A stretch of 64,000 nucleotides of DNA from Pseudalkalibacillus sp045920555 (lineage in GTDB: Bacteria > Bacillota > Bacilli > Bacillales > Fictibacillaceae). The translations under genes were made by a program, and so were the position numbers. The stretch lies in NCBI RefSeq assembly GCF_045920555.1, contig NZ_CP174509.1, positions 5,022,001 through 5,086,000 of the forward strand, in the 5' to 3' direction. Each line of letters opens with the position of its first letter. The first letter of the stretch is position 1. Below, one piece after another: positions 15,326 to 25,817 of this stretch. The notes beneath the pieces were generated by a model. That model searched no databases. It was not told the DNA's origin and was given only the letters and a program-made list of their open reading frames with translations.

Positions 15326-17887
15326 TTAAATCACGATAATATCAGCCATGGATCTCACAGTAATCTTTCCAGGTGAGCCAGCTACAAAGCCGTCTGATCC
15401 ATCCCGTGAATAAAATTGCACCTTTTTCTTTTGGCCTGGGATGAGGTCGAAGTAATTATCACTGAAAATACCCTCTGTTTCGCTCGATAGCCAGACTTGC
15501 TTTGCGAGCACATTCGTATCAACGTAAAACACGCCATCATCCGATTCCGTTACTATGATCTCCGGACTAGAAAGCTCCAAATCTTTTACCGATACGAAAT
15601 AATGTTCTTTTCGGTCAATAACATTTCCGTCCTGTACAATCAAAGCTTCCAAGACAGTTCTCGTCCTATCGAAACCTTCCAAAAGTTCTTCCGTTGACAA
15701 CCTAAGAACCACTTTTCCACTGTTTGGCTTCACATCAACCTTGCTAGACTTTTCCTTTAATACGTTCCCTTCAAAATCAAGCAATTGGATATGGAGCTCA
15801 CCCTCAACATACGAGAGCAAATCTGAAATAACATGGATATCCACTTTCGAAGAATCAGTTCCATCAATGGAAAGCATGACATCCTGGAAACTTTTCCGGA
15901 CCTGGTAATGCAACGCCTTCCATCGTCCCTCATAATCCATGCTGGACCAGGAGGCAACCGGCCAACAATCATTCATCTGCCAATAGAGGGTCCCCATGCA
16001 AAACGGTTTTTTCCGTCGATGTGCTTCGATCGCCGACTTGATCCCTTCCGCCTGGAGTACCTGGCTCATATAAAGGAATCCTTCAAAATCAACAGGATTC
16101 GGCAAGTATTTTTCCATATATTCTTTGATCAGAAAGTTTCCGCGGCCAATCTTCTGGTGATGGAGCATGACTTCAGAGTCGAGCGCCATGTCCTCTGTTT
16201 CAGCAAAGGTCTTCACCGTTTCATATTCGGGGAAAGACTGGAATCCGTATTCGCTCATGAATCGGCCGATATTTTCATTATAGTCTTCGAAAGGTTTTAG
16301 ACCGTGCCAAACATCCCAATAATGGATGTCACCGCTCGTCGATTGATTGTGGGCATGCTGGTTTTCATCCCCGCTCCAATCGGCCATCGGTGAAGAAGGC
16401 CAGTAGTCTGTTCCACTGGAGTACTGTTTGACGGCTTCAGGCAAAATGTCATGGAATACATAATCATAAGCCTGCCAGATTTCTTCCCTCTCTTTAGGTG
16501 AATATTGCTGTTTCCATCCCCATCCTCCGTCTTCATCATACTGTGACCATGCCGTATCCATCTCATTGTTCCCGCACCATAGTGCAAGGGATGGATGGTT
16601 CCGCAACCGTTTGACGTTCTCTTCAGCTTCATGCCGGATATTTTCTAAAAATGCTTCATCGCCAGGATACATGCTACAGGCGAACATGAAGTCCTGCCAG
16701 ACTAAAATACCATATTCATCACATAACTCATAGAATTCATCATATTCATAAATGCCGCCACCCCAGACCCGGAGCATATTCATATTCGACTCGACGGCAC
16801 TGAGGATTTCATGCTTGTACCGTTCATAGGTGACCTCGGTTACGAAACTATCATTCGGGATATGATTAGCACCTTTCGCAAAAATCGGCACACCATTCAC
16901 TTCAAAGTAAAACGACTTCCCTGCCTCGTCTTTTTCCTGTACCAATCGGATTGTGCGGAGACCGGTCCTTACTTCCTTCGCCGCAACTTCCCGCTCCTCT
17001 TTTAAAAGTACTGCGGTAAACTCATAAAGATGCTGTTCACCAAGCCCTCTGCTCCACCATAACTGGGGTTCAGCGATGTCCATCTGGACTTCGACCTCGT
17101 TCAAACCCTTCACCAGCTGGACTTGTTCCTCAACAAAGACACCATCAGTGGAAAACTTGAGCGTTCCTTCAAAATCCGCTTCCGCTTCAACTTCGACCAC
17201 TCCTGTAATTCGGGCCATTTCAGCTGTGACCGTCTTTTGATCAATGAACAGATCGGTGATCCTCGCCTCCGACCAACCGTTCAACTCAACAGGTTTCCAG
17301 AATCCGCTTGTGACAAATCGCGGTCCCCAGTCCCAGCCATAATGATATGGAGCCTTCCTTGCAAAAACGCTTAAGTTTTTCTCGCCAACGCCTCCATCCT
17401 CAGAATGATCGTTCACTGCCGGCAAGTTATAGCCCAAATTGTCGAGCTTAACCAGATCTTCATTGATCGGCGAGCGGAAATAGACCCGCAAACGGTTATC
17501 CTTCTCTTGAAGCAGCCCTTTGGTATCCACCTTCCAGCTACGGAACATGTTATCCGCTGAAAGGATTTTCGTATCGTTCAAATAGACATCCGCGTATGTG
17601 TCCAGCCCATGGAAAACGAGCTCTACATGCGACGATCTGAACACATCATCAGGAACATCGAACACTGTTTCATATTCCCAATCTTTCTTGTCGATCCATT
17701 GGAGTTCAAGTTCGTTTCTCCCGTAAAAAGGATCTGTTATTTGCTGATTGCTTAAAAGGTCGGTATGCACACTGCCAGGGACAGTCGCTGGCATCCAGTT
17801 TCGTTCATCAGCTTGTTTGAATTTCCAATCAGTCAACACAACTTTATGGTCTTTGGCACTTTTACGGTCAGAAGATACTCGGTTCAA
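15326..17887 (-). CDS. GH2 beta-mannosidase (first of two)
   Basis: A ~853-residue glycoside hydrolase family 2 protein with N-terminal sugar-binding jelly-roll, Ig-like domain, TIM barrel, and C-terminal beta domains. The acid/base Glu is E442 in CGNNEMD, the nucleophile E546 in FMSEYGFQSFPEY. MLRVWGGGIYE and the substrate-pocket GWDWGPR are typical of beta-mannosidases. No signal peptide, so it acts in the cytoplasm on imported beta-mannosides. TTG starts are available at 17893 and 17887; AAAGGAGG is 8 bases from the latter. Its start overlaps the end of the upstream beta-mannosidase, so the two are translationally coupled. Confidence 0.92.
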   Translation of the reverse strand: MNRVSSDRKSAKDHKVVLTDWKFKQADERNWMPATVPGSVHTDLLSNQQITDPFYGRNELELQWIDKKDWEYETVFDVPDDVFRSSHVELVFHGLDTYADVYLNDTKILSADNMFRSWKVDTKGLLQEKDNRLRVYFRSPINEDLVKLDNLGYNLPAVNDHSEDGGVGEKNLSVFARKAPYHYGWDWGPRFVTSGFWKPVELNGWSEARITDLFIDQKTVTAEMARITGVVEVEAEADFEGTLKFSTDGVFVEEQVQLVKGLNEVEVQMDIAEPQLWWSRGLGEQHLYEFTAVLLKEEREVAAKEVRTGLRTIRLVQEKDEAGKSFYFEVNGVPIFAKGANHIPNDSFVTEVTYERYKHEILSAVESNMNMLRVWGGGIYEYDEFYELCDEYGILVWQDFMFACSMYPGDEAFLENIRHEAEENVKRLRNHPSLALWCGNNEMDTAWSQYDEDGGWGWKQQYSPKEREEIWQAYDYVFHDILPEAVKQYSSGTDYWPSSPMADWSGDENQHAHNQSTSGDIHYWDVWHGLKPFEDYNENIGRFMSEYGFQSFPEYETVKTFAETEDMALDSEVMLHHQKIGRGNFLIKEYMEKYLPNPVDFEGFLYMSQVLQAEGIKSAIEAHRRKKPFCMGTLYWQMNDCWPVASWSSMDYEGRWKALHYQVRKSFQDVMLSIDGTDSSKVDIHVISDLLSYVEGELHIQLLDFEGNVLKEKSSKVDVKPNSGKVVLRLSTEELLEGFDRTRTVLEALIVQDGNVIDRKEHYFVSVKDLELSSPEIIVTESDDGVFYVDTNVLAKQVWLSSETEGIFSDNYFDLIPGQKKKVQFYSRDGSDGFVAGSPGKITVRSMADIIVI

Positions 17888-20441
17888 TATCAACTCCTCC
17901 TTTTTGTCCCTTTTCGATCATACTTGATTCTGAATTCATCGCAGAAATGGAGACGCGTTCCAAGTCGATGTCTTCCCCTTTCAGATGCCAAAGCTGGATG
18001 GTCTTTGATTCACCAGGCATCAAATCGAAAAAGTTATCAGAACAGATCACTTCTCCTTGTAAAATATCCAACTTCACAAAGCGCGCAAGCCGGTCAGCTG
18101 TGATCGTGACCGTCGCTTCCTCCTCATGCCTTCCTACGCTCAATTTGGTTTTCGGATAATTGATATCTTTATAGTCTCGCAAATAATAGGCGTTTTCCTT
18201 GAAGTTTCCTCTCTTAGAGCGCAGCCGTATGACAACTTCAGAAGGATTCACCCCATCCAGGACCTCTTCCTCTGTAAAGTTTGCTAACTCTTGCACCCCA
18301 TTGCCTATCACCGTAAAATCGACTTCTTTTAAAAACAGCTGCCTACCATCAAATGTCATCACTTCAAAGACGACCGTATCCTTTAAATCTTGCAGTTTAT
18401 CATTTACTATGGAAATCCGCAAAGGCTTTCCTGGATCGTGATCAATCGTAGCCAATATTGGATCAAAGAACTTCCTAGCATAATAGAACGATGCTTTCGG
18501 CAGCAATTCATAGTCCATCAGCGACCAGCTCGTACCAGGCCAGCAATCATTGAACTGCCAGATCAAAGCTCCGCTTGTGAACGGTTTACGACGTCGGTAG
18601 TGCTCGATTCCATATTTCAGACCCTCTGCCTGTGTAAGCATCGAATAATTCATATATTCCTCGATATCGGTTGGCACCCCAGAAAAACCCTCCATGAGAA
18701 GTATCCCTTTTTCATGGAAGTGATCTTTATTCCGATAAGCCATCTCATCACTCTTCCAATAAAACTCACCCTCCGGAATGTACTTCGATAATGTATAGCG
18801 GTTGGCGGAAGCATGCATACCGAATTCGCTTGAAAACAAGGTCAGATCCTTTTTATAGTTTTTGAAAGAAACGCCCTCCAGTGAAATATCCTGGACCACC
18901 GGCTCACCAACTTTACGAGGCTCGACATTCCCATGCCAGACCACCCAGTTATGACGGTCACCCATCTCTTCTGAATCAAGGTCCCCATCCTGATAGCTTC
19001 CATATGGCGAACTCGGCCAATACAGCCGGGATCGATCATGCTCCTCAAGCACCTCTGGAATCAATTCGTGGTAGATTTTTTCACCATAAAACGGTGTCGT
19101 GATTTCCCCATCTGATTTCTTCCGGTCATAAATCCAATCAATCTCGTTATTTCCGCACCAAATCGCCAGACAAGCATGATTCCTCAATCGTTTCACGACC
19201 TTTGTGATTTCATCTTCTACATTAACCATGAAGTTCTTGTTGTAATCTGGATACAATGCATTTGCGAACATGAAATCCTGCCAGACAAGGATTCCTAACC
19301 GATTGCACTCTTTATAAAAGATTTCCTTTTCATAGATGCCGCCTCCCCAGACCCTCATCATGTTCATGTGTGCATCCTTGGCGAGTTCAAGCAGCTTCGT
19401 GTACCTTCCTTCATCTGCTGAACCTATGAAATTATGGACAGGAATCCAGTTCGCACCCTTGGCAAACATGCGGACACCATTAAGATTGAAGGCAAAAAGG
19501 TTTTCCCCGTTTTCATGCTTCTGTTCCACTTGTACCGTACGGATTCCAACATCATCCACACGACTGTCGAGGACATTTCCTTGTTCATCGATCAACGATA
19601 CAGTCATTTCATATAAATGAGGTTCACCTAAGTCATGTGTCCACCATAACCGGGGATCCGGGACTGTAATGGTCATGACACCTTTTTTTCTATATATTTT
19701 TGCACGTCCAGAAAAAATATCCTCTCCTGAACGGAGCTCGGCTACAACATATAAAGACTCTTTCATCCAGGAAGGATGGCTGACCTCAATGTCTACCTCT
19801 ACTTTAGCGAGACCCTTCTGCAGCTCTGTCGTCATCGTGAAAACACCGGCCAGTCTCGTTTTCGATCGTTTTACCAGCACTACGTCTTTCCATATGCCTG
19901 TAGACACCAGACGCGGACCCCAGTCCCAGCCAAAGTTCATGGCGGCTTTCCTTGTCCAGATCCGTTCTTTCCCATAGCTGCACCAATAATTCAATGCCTT
20001 TCCTTCAATATGGGTATGGACAGGATCGATCCTGACGGCCAGGACATTTTTGCCTTTGCGGAGTTCCCTTGTCACCTCGAATGAATGCTCGACCAGCATA
20101 TTGGCAGTACTCCCGATTTCCACTCCATTCAAATAGATCGTTGCATACGTATCGAGTCCTTCGAACAACAGCTCCATTGACTCTTCCTCGCAACAGTCTC
20201 CATCCCAATTGAATGTGGTACGGTACCACCATTCTTTTTCCTCTACCCACCGGCATTCCAAATCGTTATGTCCGATAAAGGGATCCTTGATCAAATTTTT
20301 TGACAGCAAGGTGGAATGGACATCACCCGGTACTTTCACCGCCATCCAAAAATGATCGATATAATAGGGTGCCGATACTTCCAGAGGATCTTTTTCTCCA
20401 GCTTCGAACCATTGCAATTTCCATTCGTTTAAGAGTTTCAT
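17868..20441 (-). CDS. GH2 beta-mannosidase (second of two)
   Basis: An 857-residue GH2 protein with the same domain plan as its downstream neighbour but clearly diverged. The acid/base is E433 in CGNNEID and the nucleophile E539 in FSSEFGMHASANRY. FGWDWGPRLVSTG and MMRVWGGGIYE are conserved. Cytoplasmic (no signal peptide). ATG at 20441 has GGAAGGTG upstream, better than the ATG 6 codons earlier. Two divergent paralogues side by side suggest different linkages or chain lengths, for example mannobiose versus glucose-mannose units or N-glycan mannosides. Preceded by its regulator genes, 30 bases away. Confidence 0.92.
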   Translation of the reverse strand: MKLLNEWKLQWFEAGEKDPLEVSAPYYIDHFWMAVKVPGDVHSTLLSKNLIKDPFIGHNDLECRWVEEKEWWYRTTFNWDGDCCEEESMELLFEGLDTYATIYLNGVEIGSTANMLVEHSFEVTRELRKGKNVLAVRIDPVHTHIEGKALNYWCSYGKERIWTRKAAMNFGWDWGPRLVSTGIWKDVVLVKRSKTRLAGVFTMTTELQKGLAKVEVDIEVSHPSWMKESLYVVAELRSGEDIFSGRAKIYRKKGVMTITVPDPRLWWTHDLGEPHLYEMTVSLIDEQGNVLDSRVDDVGIRTVQVEQKHENGENLFAFNLNGVRMFAKGANWIPVHNFIGSADEGRYTKLLELAKDAHMNMMRVWGGGIYEKEIFYKECNRLGILVWQDFMFANALYPDYNKNFMVNVEDEITKVVKRLRNHACLAIWCGNNEIDWIYDRKKSDGEITTPFYGEKIYHELIPEVLEEHDRSRLYWPSSPYGSYQDGDLDSEEMGDRHNWVVWHGNVEPRKVGEPVVQDISLEGVSFKNYKKDLTLFSSEFGMHASANRYTLSKYIPEGEFYWKSDEMAYRNKDHFHEKGILLMEGFSGVPTDIEEYMNYSMLTQAEGLKYGIEHYRRRKPFTSGALIWQFNDCWPGTSWSLMDYELLPKASFYYARKFFDPILATIDHDPGKPLRISIVNDKLQDLKDTVVFEVMTFDGRQLFLKEVDFTVIGNGVQELANFTEEEVLDGVNPSEVVIRLRSKRGNFKENAYYLRDYKDINYPKTKLSVGRHEEEATVTITADRLARFVKLDILQGEVICSDNFFDLMPGESKTIQLWHLKGEDIDLERVSISAMNSESSMIEKGQKGGVDIEPSIF

Positions 20442-20489
20442 AGAGTCACCTTCCTTCATATCCTATTAAAATTCCATGAACTGATATTC

Positions 20490-22019
20490 CTAACTGTGAT
20501 TTTCTTTAGTGGCAATATTCCGATAATGCGTTGGTGTCATGGATGTACTCCTCTTAAAAATATGGACAAAATATTTGTAATCCCGGTATCCTACAAGTTC
20601 AGCAATTTCAAACACGCGGTAAGGCGTTTCTTTCAAAAGCTCCTTTGCCTTGTTGATCCGGACTTCATGTAAATAATCATTGAAATGCTTTCCAGTTTCC
20701 TGTTTGATCAGTTGGCTGAAATAATTCGGTGATACATTAATGACATCTGCGACCTCAGATGCTTTCAAATCATGGGCATAGTGCTCTTTAATATAAGAAA
20801 CCGCTTTCTTTGTCAACCAGCGTTGTCCACCTATGATTGCTGACTGCTGATAATCGAAATATCTTTTCATATCTTCTGTAAAAAGTCGTTTTAATTGGTC
20901 ATAGGAGTTATGAACCGTAGGATTTACCCCATCGAGAAAATGTAATGGCAGGTCCTCAGCAAATTCTTTACAAAGATTCATTTCGACATCTCCCAGCACT
21001 TCAATTGCTGTTTCAATTGACCAGTACTTCTCTTTTAGTCCATCGATTAAATCCTGGATTGAAGATTGGATTGAACGCTCATCTTCCATTTGTCTCATCT
21101 TCTTTTCGAACCAAACCGGATATTGGAATTTTGACGTATCCACAGGGTCGGATTCTGAAGCTTCGAAAACTAGTTTGTCTGTATAAGGATGGGTTTTCAT
21201 CTTATTAAGCAAATCCTGGTATCTGCTCTGAAGTTCTTCTGGTGTTTCTGAATGCGCGGTTAAACAGAAGAATCCTTTGATACCGACCGTTTCCTCCATT
21301 TCCGACAGTAAATCCTCGTACACCTTTCGTTCCGGTCGGACTTCCCGTTCGGAAGTACAGCATATGATCAGCCTGTTTTCATCTAAGAAGGTTGAAGCAG
21401 AAAGGATGCCTTTCCGGGAAAGCCCTTCTTCAAGCGTGTTTTTCCAACGTTTTTTCAGCGCTTGTATTTGCTTGTCCGTCTTGGAACCGATAAAATCTCC
21501 GTAATTTTTCATCTCACTTCCGATTAGCCAGCATCCCCTGGGAATCCAATCTTGGATCTCTTCCATCTCCATTATCTTATTGCTCATTACCAGAGAGGAC
21601 AGGAGTTGTTTGAGCATGTATGATTCTTCATGTATCTGTTCTTGTTCCATCTTATGCTTGATCTTGGCTACCAAATCCATGAGTTCATCAATGTCGACAG
21701 GCTTCAGCAAGTAATCTCTCACACCAAGCCCGATCGCACGTTTTGCATATTCGAACTCTTCGTGGCCGCTTATGATGATGATGCGAATATGGGGAAAGCA
21801 CCTGTTAACATGGTCAGCTAGCTCTAATCCATCCATGACAGGCATTTTTACATCTGAGAGAATGATATCTACGGCTTCGTTTTCGATGATTTCAAGGGCT
21901 TCTTCGCCATCTTGCGCTTCGCCGATGATTTCGACATCGAGTTCGTGCCATGGCACCGTCTCCCTCAGCCCCTGGGTAATGATCGGTTCATCATCAACAA
22001 TCAATAACTTCAGATTCAT
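20490..22019 (-). CDS. AraC-type response regulator (YesN-like)
   Basis: A 509-residue two-component regulator: receiver domain (1-120) with acidic pair DD at 9-10, phospho-Asp D56 in LSDVKMP and Lys in LLKPVD; a long middle region; and a C-terminal AraC/XylS helix-turn-helix pair (about 405-505, with VINVSPNYFSQLIKQ and VGYRDYKYFVHIFKR). YesMN-type systems activate adjacent sugar importers and hydrolases. The ATG overlaps the kinase stop by 4 bases (ATGA). Context argues that it senses extracellular mannan oligomers and activates this cluster. Confidence 0.93.
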   Translation of the reverse strand: MNLKLLIVDDEPIITQGLRETVPWHELDVEIIGEAQDGEEALEIIENEAVDIILSDVKMPVMDGLELADHVNRCFPHIRIIIISGHEEFEYAKRAIGLGVRDYLLKPVDIDELMDLVAKIKHKMEQEQIHEESYMLKQLLSSLVMSNKIMEMEEIQDWIPRGCWLIGSEMKNYGDFIGSKTDKQIQALKKRWKNTLEEGLSRKGILSASTFLDENRLIICCTSEREVRPERKVYEDLLSEMEETVGIKGFFCLTAHSETPEELQSRYQDLLNKMKTHPYTDKLVFEASESDPVDTSKFQYPVWFEKKMRQMEDERSIQSSIQDLIDGLKEKYWSIETAIEVLGDVEMNLCKEFAEDLPLHFLDGVNPTVHNSYDQLKRLFTEDMKRYFDYQQSAIIGGQRWLTKKAVSYIKEHYAHDLKASEVADVINVSPNYFSQLIKQETGKHFNDYLHEVRINKAKELLKETPYRVFEIAELVGYRDYKYFVHIFKRSTSMTPTHYRNIATKENHS

Positions 22020-23794
22020 TTCAGATCACCTTCATCCATCCAATCTTTATTCTCGTGATAAGGCAATTGAATCCTTACCCAGGCCCCTGGAGAACGTTTT
22101 GTCTTTACGATAAGCCTGGCCTTATCCCCAAACGCAATCTGCAGCCGATCCTGTATGTTCTGCAGGGCATATCCTCCTTTGACGGAAGCTTGGAATTGTT
22201 CCTGGGAAAAACCTACACCATTGTCCATGACATCAATGACGAGGTCATCCTCTTCCCGATAACACCGGACATAGATATTCCGTATTGAGCTCACCTTATC
22301 AAAGCCATGCTGCAGACTGTTTTCAATCAGCGGCTGGATCATCTGTTTCAAGACGATCGCTTTCGATACATCCGCATCATAGAAAATCGAAAATGCCAAT
22401 TTCTTTCCGAGCCGTTTCTTATTCAACTGGAGATAAAGGTGGCTATAAGCCAATTCATCTTGCAGTGAGATCCATGGCTTTCCTCTGTTCAAGCTGATCC
22501 TGAACATTTTTGACAATTGTTCGATCAGCTTCCCTGTATCCATCGCTCTTTCCAATCTGGCCGTCCATCTGATCATATCTAACGTATTATATAGAAAATG
22601 TGGATTGATCTGACTCTGCAAAAGCTTTAATTCTGATTCCCTGTTTCGGATTTCCATCTGGTATTCATTTTCGATCAAGTATTTCAGCTGTCGGACCATA
22701 CGATTGAACCTCAATCCCAACAATCCGATTTCATCACGGGCTGTGACAGGCACATTCGCTGAGAAGTCCCCTTTTTCAACTTGTTGGGTCTGTTTGGTCA
22801 GGTCAATGATCCGTTTGATGTTATACCGATAGAAGCCAGCCATCGCCAGTATCCCCAATACCGTCAATGCGATCATCATGATCCGGATTGATCCTTGTAT
22901 GCCAGTTATGCTTTCTGCAACATCCTTTTTGTCGACGACCGTATAGAGCACAAGATCCGTGCCTTCCAATGGCCGCTTAACGACATTGTACTTCTCGTCC
23001 TCTTTTTGATATCCGAACGTCTCTTCCTCACTGCCGGCCTCTTTGATGGCTTTCAATAAGCCTTCATCAGGATGTAACTTTCCAATATAGGAAGAGTCTT
23101 GATGGAGGACGACTTTATTTTTCTGGTCAAGGACAAACATTTGCTGCATATAACTTGAGTCTGTTTCAATCCACTCATAAAGCTGGTGGGTATTCAACCG
23201 GATCGTCACCATGCCGATCGGATTGGTGATATTGTTGATATCGTTGATGACCCTGAACATACTGATCACTTTTTCTTCCCTATTCCAGTAATCGGTCACT
23301 GAATAAGCTTCACTACTCCATAAGACTTTCCCATGAAGGTCAGATGCCCTCTCCTGCCAATGACGCTCGTCTGTCTGGACCACTTGTTTTCCGATATGGA
23401 CCTCACTGTTCCTCATTCCGTTCAAGGTGATGGAACTTAAATAGGGCTTGGAGTTCAGGTGGAAGGTAGCGTAACCATTGATGCGATCTTCCAAGCTCTT
23501 CAGCCTTGTCCGATTTTCAGGTATATCTGGCGTAGTCAAGAAGTTCCTGAACTCTTCACTGTAAATCATGTACGAAGAAATGTCTTCAATATCAAGGATG
23601 ACAGCTGAAAGGTTATCCTCCACCTTTTCAAGATGGCTTTTCGTGTTATCGATTGCCTGCTGCTGGACGGCGTTGTTCGCCTGATTATAAATGAACAGGC
23701 TGAACGCCAGCATCGGCAGGATGACCAGTGTTAAAAAGATGAACAGGAACTTCCATCGAAGTTTCCAATCTGGAAAATAGAAAAGCTTTTTCAT
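22016..23794 (-). CDS. sensor histidine kinase (YesM-like, His_kinase family PF06580)
   Basis: A 592-residue membrane kinase: helix at about 15-38, extracellular Cache-like sensor (40-290), second helix (about 300-320), HAMP domain, the phosphoacceptor region QSQINPHFLYNTLD, then an HATPase domain with MIQPLIENSLQHG (N box) and VMDNGVGF (G1 box). Partner of the response regulator that overlaps it. An outside sugar or loaded binding protein is the likely signal. ATG with GAGGT upstream. The 165 bases before it may hold its own promoter (TTGATT-N17-TTTATA on the minus strand), but this is weak. Confidence 0.93.
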   Translation of the reverse strand: MKKLFYFPDWKLRWKFLFIFLTLVILPMLAFSLFIYNQANNAVQQQAIDNTKSHLEKVEDNLSAVILDIEDISSYMIYSEEFRNFLTTPDIPENRTRLKSLEDRINGYATFHLNSKPYLSSITLNGMRNSEVHIGKQVVQTDERHWQERASDLHGKVLWSSEAYSVTDYWNREEKVISMFRVINDINNITNPIGMVTIRLNTHQLYEWIETDSSYMQQMFVLDQKNKVVLHQDSSYIGKLHPDEGLLKAIKEAGSEEETFGYQKEDEKYNVVKRPLEGTDLVLYTVVDKKDVAESITGIQGSIRIMMIALTVLGILAMAGFYRYNIKRIIDLTKQTQQVEKGDFSANVPVTARDEIGLLGLRFNRMVRQLKYLIENEYQMEIRNRESELKLLQSQINPHFLYNTLDMIRWTARLERAMDTGKLIEQLSKMFRISLNRGKPWISLQDELAYSHLYLQLNKKRLGKKLAFSIFYDADVSKAIVLKQMIQPLIENSLQHGFDKVSSIRNIYVRCYREEDDLVIDVMDNGVGFSQEQFQASVKGGYALQNIQDRLQIAFGDKARLIVKTKRSPGAWVRIQLPYHENKDWMDEGDLK

Positions 23795-23959
23795 GTGGGC
23801 ACTACCTCTTCATCGATTGTCGTGTTACCTTTTACACTATAGGGTATATAAATTGGCATCAAGAAGTAAAATCAACGTATTAGCCAATTTGGATTATAGT
23901 ATAAGTGCAACTAATCTCAGCCGGCGTCAAAGGCTTGGCTTTACCAAGTTTTCTTTAGC

Positions 23960-24841
23960 TTATCCTTTCACAGCCCCTGCTGTCATCCCTTTGACGAGAT
24001 GTTCTTCAAGCAACAGATAGATGAGAATCGTCGGAATGATCGCCATTGTCAATCCAGCCATCTGTGCTCCATAATTGGTCGTAAATTGGCCAGCAAAATT
24101 CGCAAGCCCAAGTGGCAAAGTCTTGAGCGACTCCTCATTGATCAACACAAGTGCAAAAGCGAATTCATTCCAATTGTTAATGAAATTCAATATGACGACG
24201 GTCGCCAAAGCAGGTTTGGTCATCGGAAGGATGATCGACCAGAAGATCCGGAACACCCCACATCCATCCATGATCGCCGATTCCTCAATGTCTTTTGGAA
24301 AAGCACTCATGAAGCTCACCAATATGAAAATGGTGATCGGCAGGTTGAAAGCGATGTAAGGGAAAATCAATCCGATATGCGTATTCAATAATCCGAGTTC
24401 TTTCATTAATAAAAACATCGGTACCAATGTCGCATGTATCGGGATCAACATGCCGAATACGAAAAAGGCATACATTGCTCTTCCCCATCTGAACCTGAAT
24501 CGGGATAGGAAGTAAGAAGCCAATGCTCCAGCAAAAACCGTCACGATTACAGCAACGACGGATACGATGATACTGTTCAGGAAATACGTATCAAGCCTGG
24601 CTGTCTCCCACGCCGTCTTATAATTTTCAAACAACCATTCCACCGGAAGTCCGAACGGTGACTTCGCAAATTCGATATTGCTCTTGAACGAATTAAGGAA
24701 CATCCAGAAAATGGGGTAGGCATTGACCAACCCATAGATGAATAGCAGGATGTAGATGAGCATCTTTTTAGATATTCTTCTTGATTTAGGTTCGTCGATC
24801 CGTTCAATATCTGTCGGTTTCCCAACAACTGTCTGTGGCAT
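23960..24841 (-). CDS. carbohydrate ABC transporter permease (MalG/AraQ type)
   Basis: A 293-residue CUT1-family permease with six membrane helices and the ATPase-contact EAA loop ESAIMDGCGVFRIFWSIILP (around 205-225). It pairs with the upstream permease and binding protein to import an oligosaccharide. AAGGAAGGAGG site. No ATPase gene is in the window, so a shared MsmX-type ATPase elsewhere is expected, as usual in Bacillus CUT1 importers. Confidence 0.93.
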   Translation of the reverse strand: MPQTVVGKPTDIERIDEPKSRRISKKMLIYILLFIYGLVNAYPIFWMFLNSFKSNIEFAKSPFGLPVEWLFENYKTAWETARLDTYFLNSIIVSVVAVIVTVFAGALASYFLSRFRFRWGRAMYAFFVFGMLIPIHATLVPMFLLMKELGLLNTHIGLIFPYIAFNLPITIFILVSFMSAFPKDIEESAIMDGCGVFRIFWSIILPMTKPALATVVILNFINNWNEFAFALVLINEESLKTLPLGLANFAGQFTTNYGAQMAGLTMAIIPTILIYLLLEEHLVKGMTAGAVKG

Positions 24842-24862
24842 AGTTTTGCCTCCTTCCTTTTA

Positions 24863-25738
24863 TCAGTCAGCTTTTTTCCTTAGAACTACAGTAGAAAGAT
24901 AGACCAATATCAAGCTGAAAAAGAAAATGAATAATGACAATGCGCTTCCATAGCCAAAACGAGTGGAAGAAAAGGTCTGGTCAAACATATACATCGCAAG
25001 TACCTCGGTAGAGTGGCCCGGACCTCCCGATGTCATGACATAAATCAGGTCAAATGTCCTCAAGCTCCCGCTAATACACAAAATTACCGCAACAGCGATG
25101 GCATTCCGCATCATTGGAAGCGTGATATACAAAGTCTGTTTCCAACCGGACGCCCCGTCGATCCGAGCCGCTTCATAGATTTCCTGCGGGATGTTTTGCA
25201 GAGCAGCAAGGAAGATGATCAAATAAAGACCTACGAATTGCCAGATGATCGTGATACAAACAGCAATCATCGCCCACTTGGGATCCCCAAGCCAGTTTTG
25301 TGCCCACTCACCTAACCCGACAAGTTCGAGCAAATGATTGAACAAACCACGTCTGGAGTTGTACATCATCCCCCATACAAGGGAAATGATGACCGTTGAA
25401 ATGACGACTGGCATGAAACCGAGTGTTCGGAATATCTTTCCGCCTTTCAATTTCCGATTCAACAAAATCGCAAAAAACAAAGCAATCGGGATTTGTCCAA
25501 AAACGGAAGCAGCGACGACATACAGGTTGTTTTTCAATGATTGCCAGAAAATCGAATCGGATAATGCTTCCTGGAAATTCGCCAGCCCTACGAAACGCAT
25601 GTCCGTAAAACCATCCCAATCCATCAGTGAATAGTAGAACGATATCAGAATCGGAATGATAGCGAACATAAGGTAGATGAGCAAGGCTGGCGCCAATCCG
25701 AAGACTGCTGGCCATTTATTCCGACTTAACAGATGCAT
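24863..25738 (-). CDS. carbohydrate ABC transporter permease (MalF/UgpA type)
   Basis: A 291-residue permease with six helices and the EAA loop YEAARIDGASGWKQTLYITL (around 187-206). It forms the heterodimeric channel with the next gene. AAGGAGGGGG site; 21 bases separate it from the downstream permease. Confidence 0.93.
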   Translation of the reverse strand: MHLLSRNKWPAVFGLAPALLIYLMFAIIPILISFYYSLMDWDGFTDMRFVGLANFQEALSDSIFWQSLKNNLYVVAASVFGQIPIALFFAILLNRKLKGGKIFRTLGFMPVVISTVIISLVWGMMYNSRRGLFNHLLELVGLGEWAQNWLGDPKWAMIAVCITIIWQFVGLYLIIFLAALQNIPQEIYEAARIDGASGWKQTLYITLPMMRNAIAVAVILCISGSLRTFDLIYVMTSGGPGHSTEVLAMYMFDQTFSSTRFGYGSALSLFIFFFSLILVYLSTVVLRKKAD

Positions 25739-25817
25739 GGATCCCCCTCCTTAACGAACTTGGGTAAGAAAAGAGGAAATCAAGTCTGGTTTACCTTGAT
25801 TTCCACCGCTTCTATGG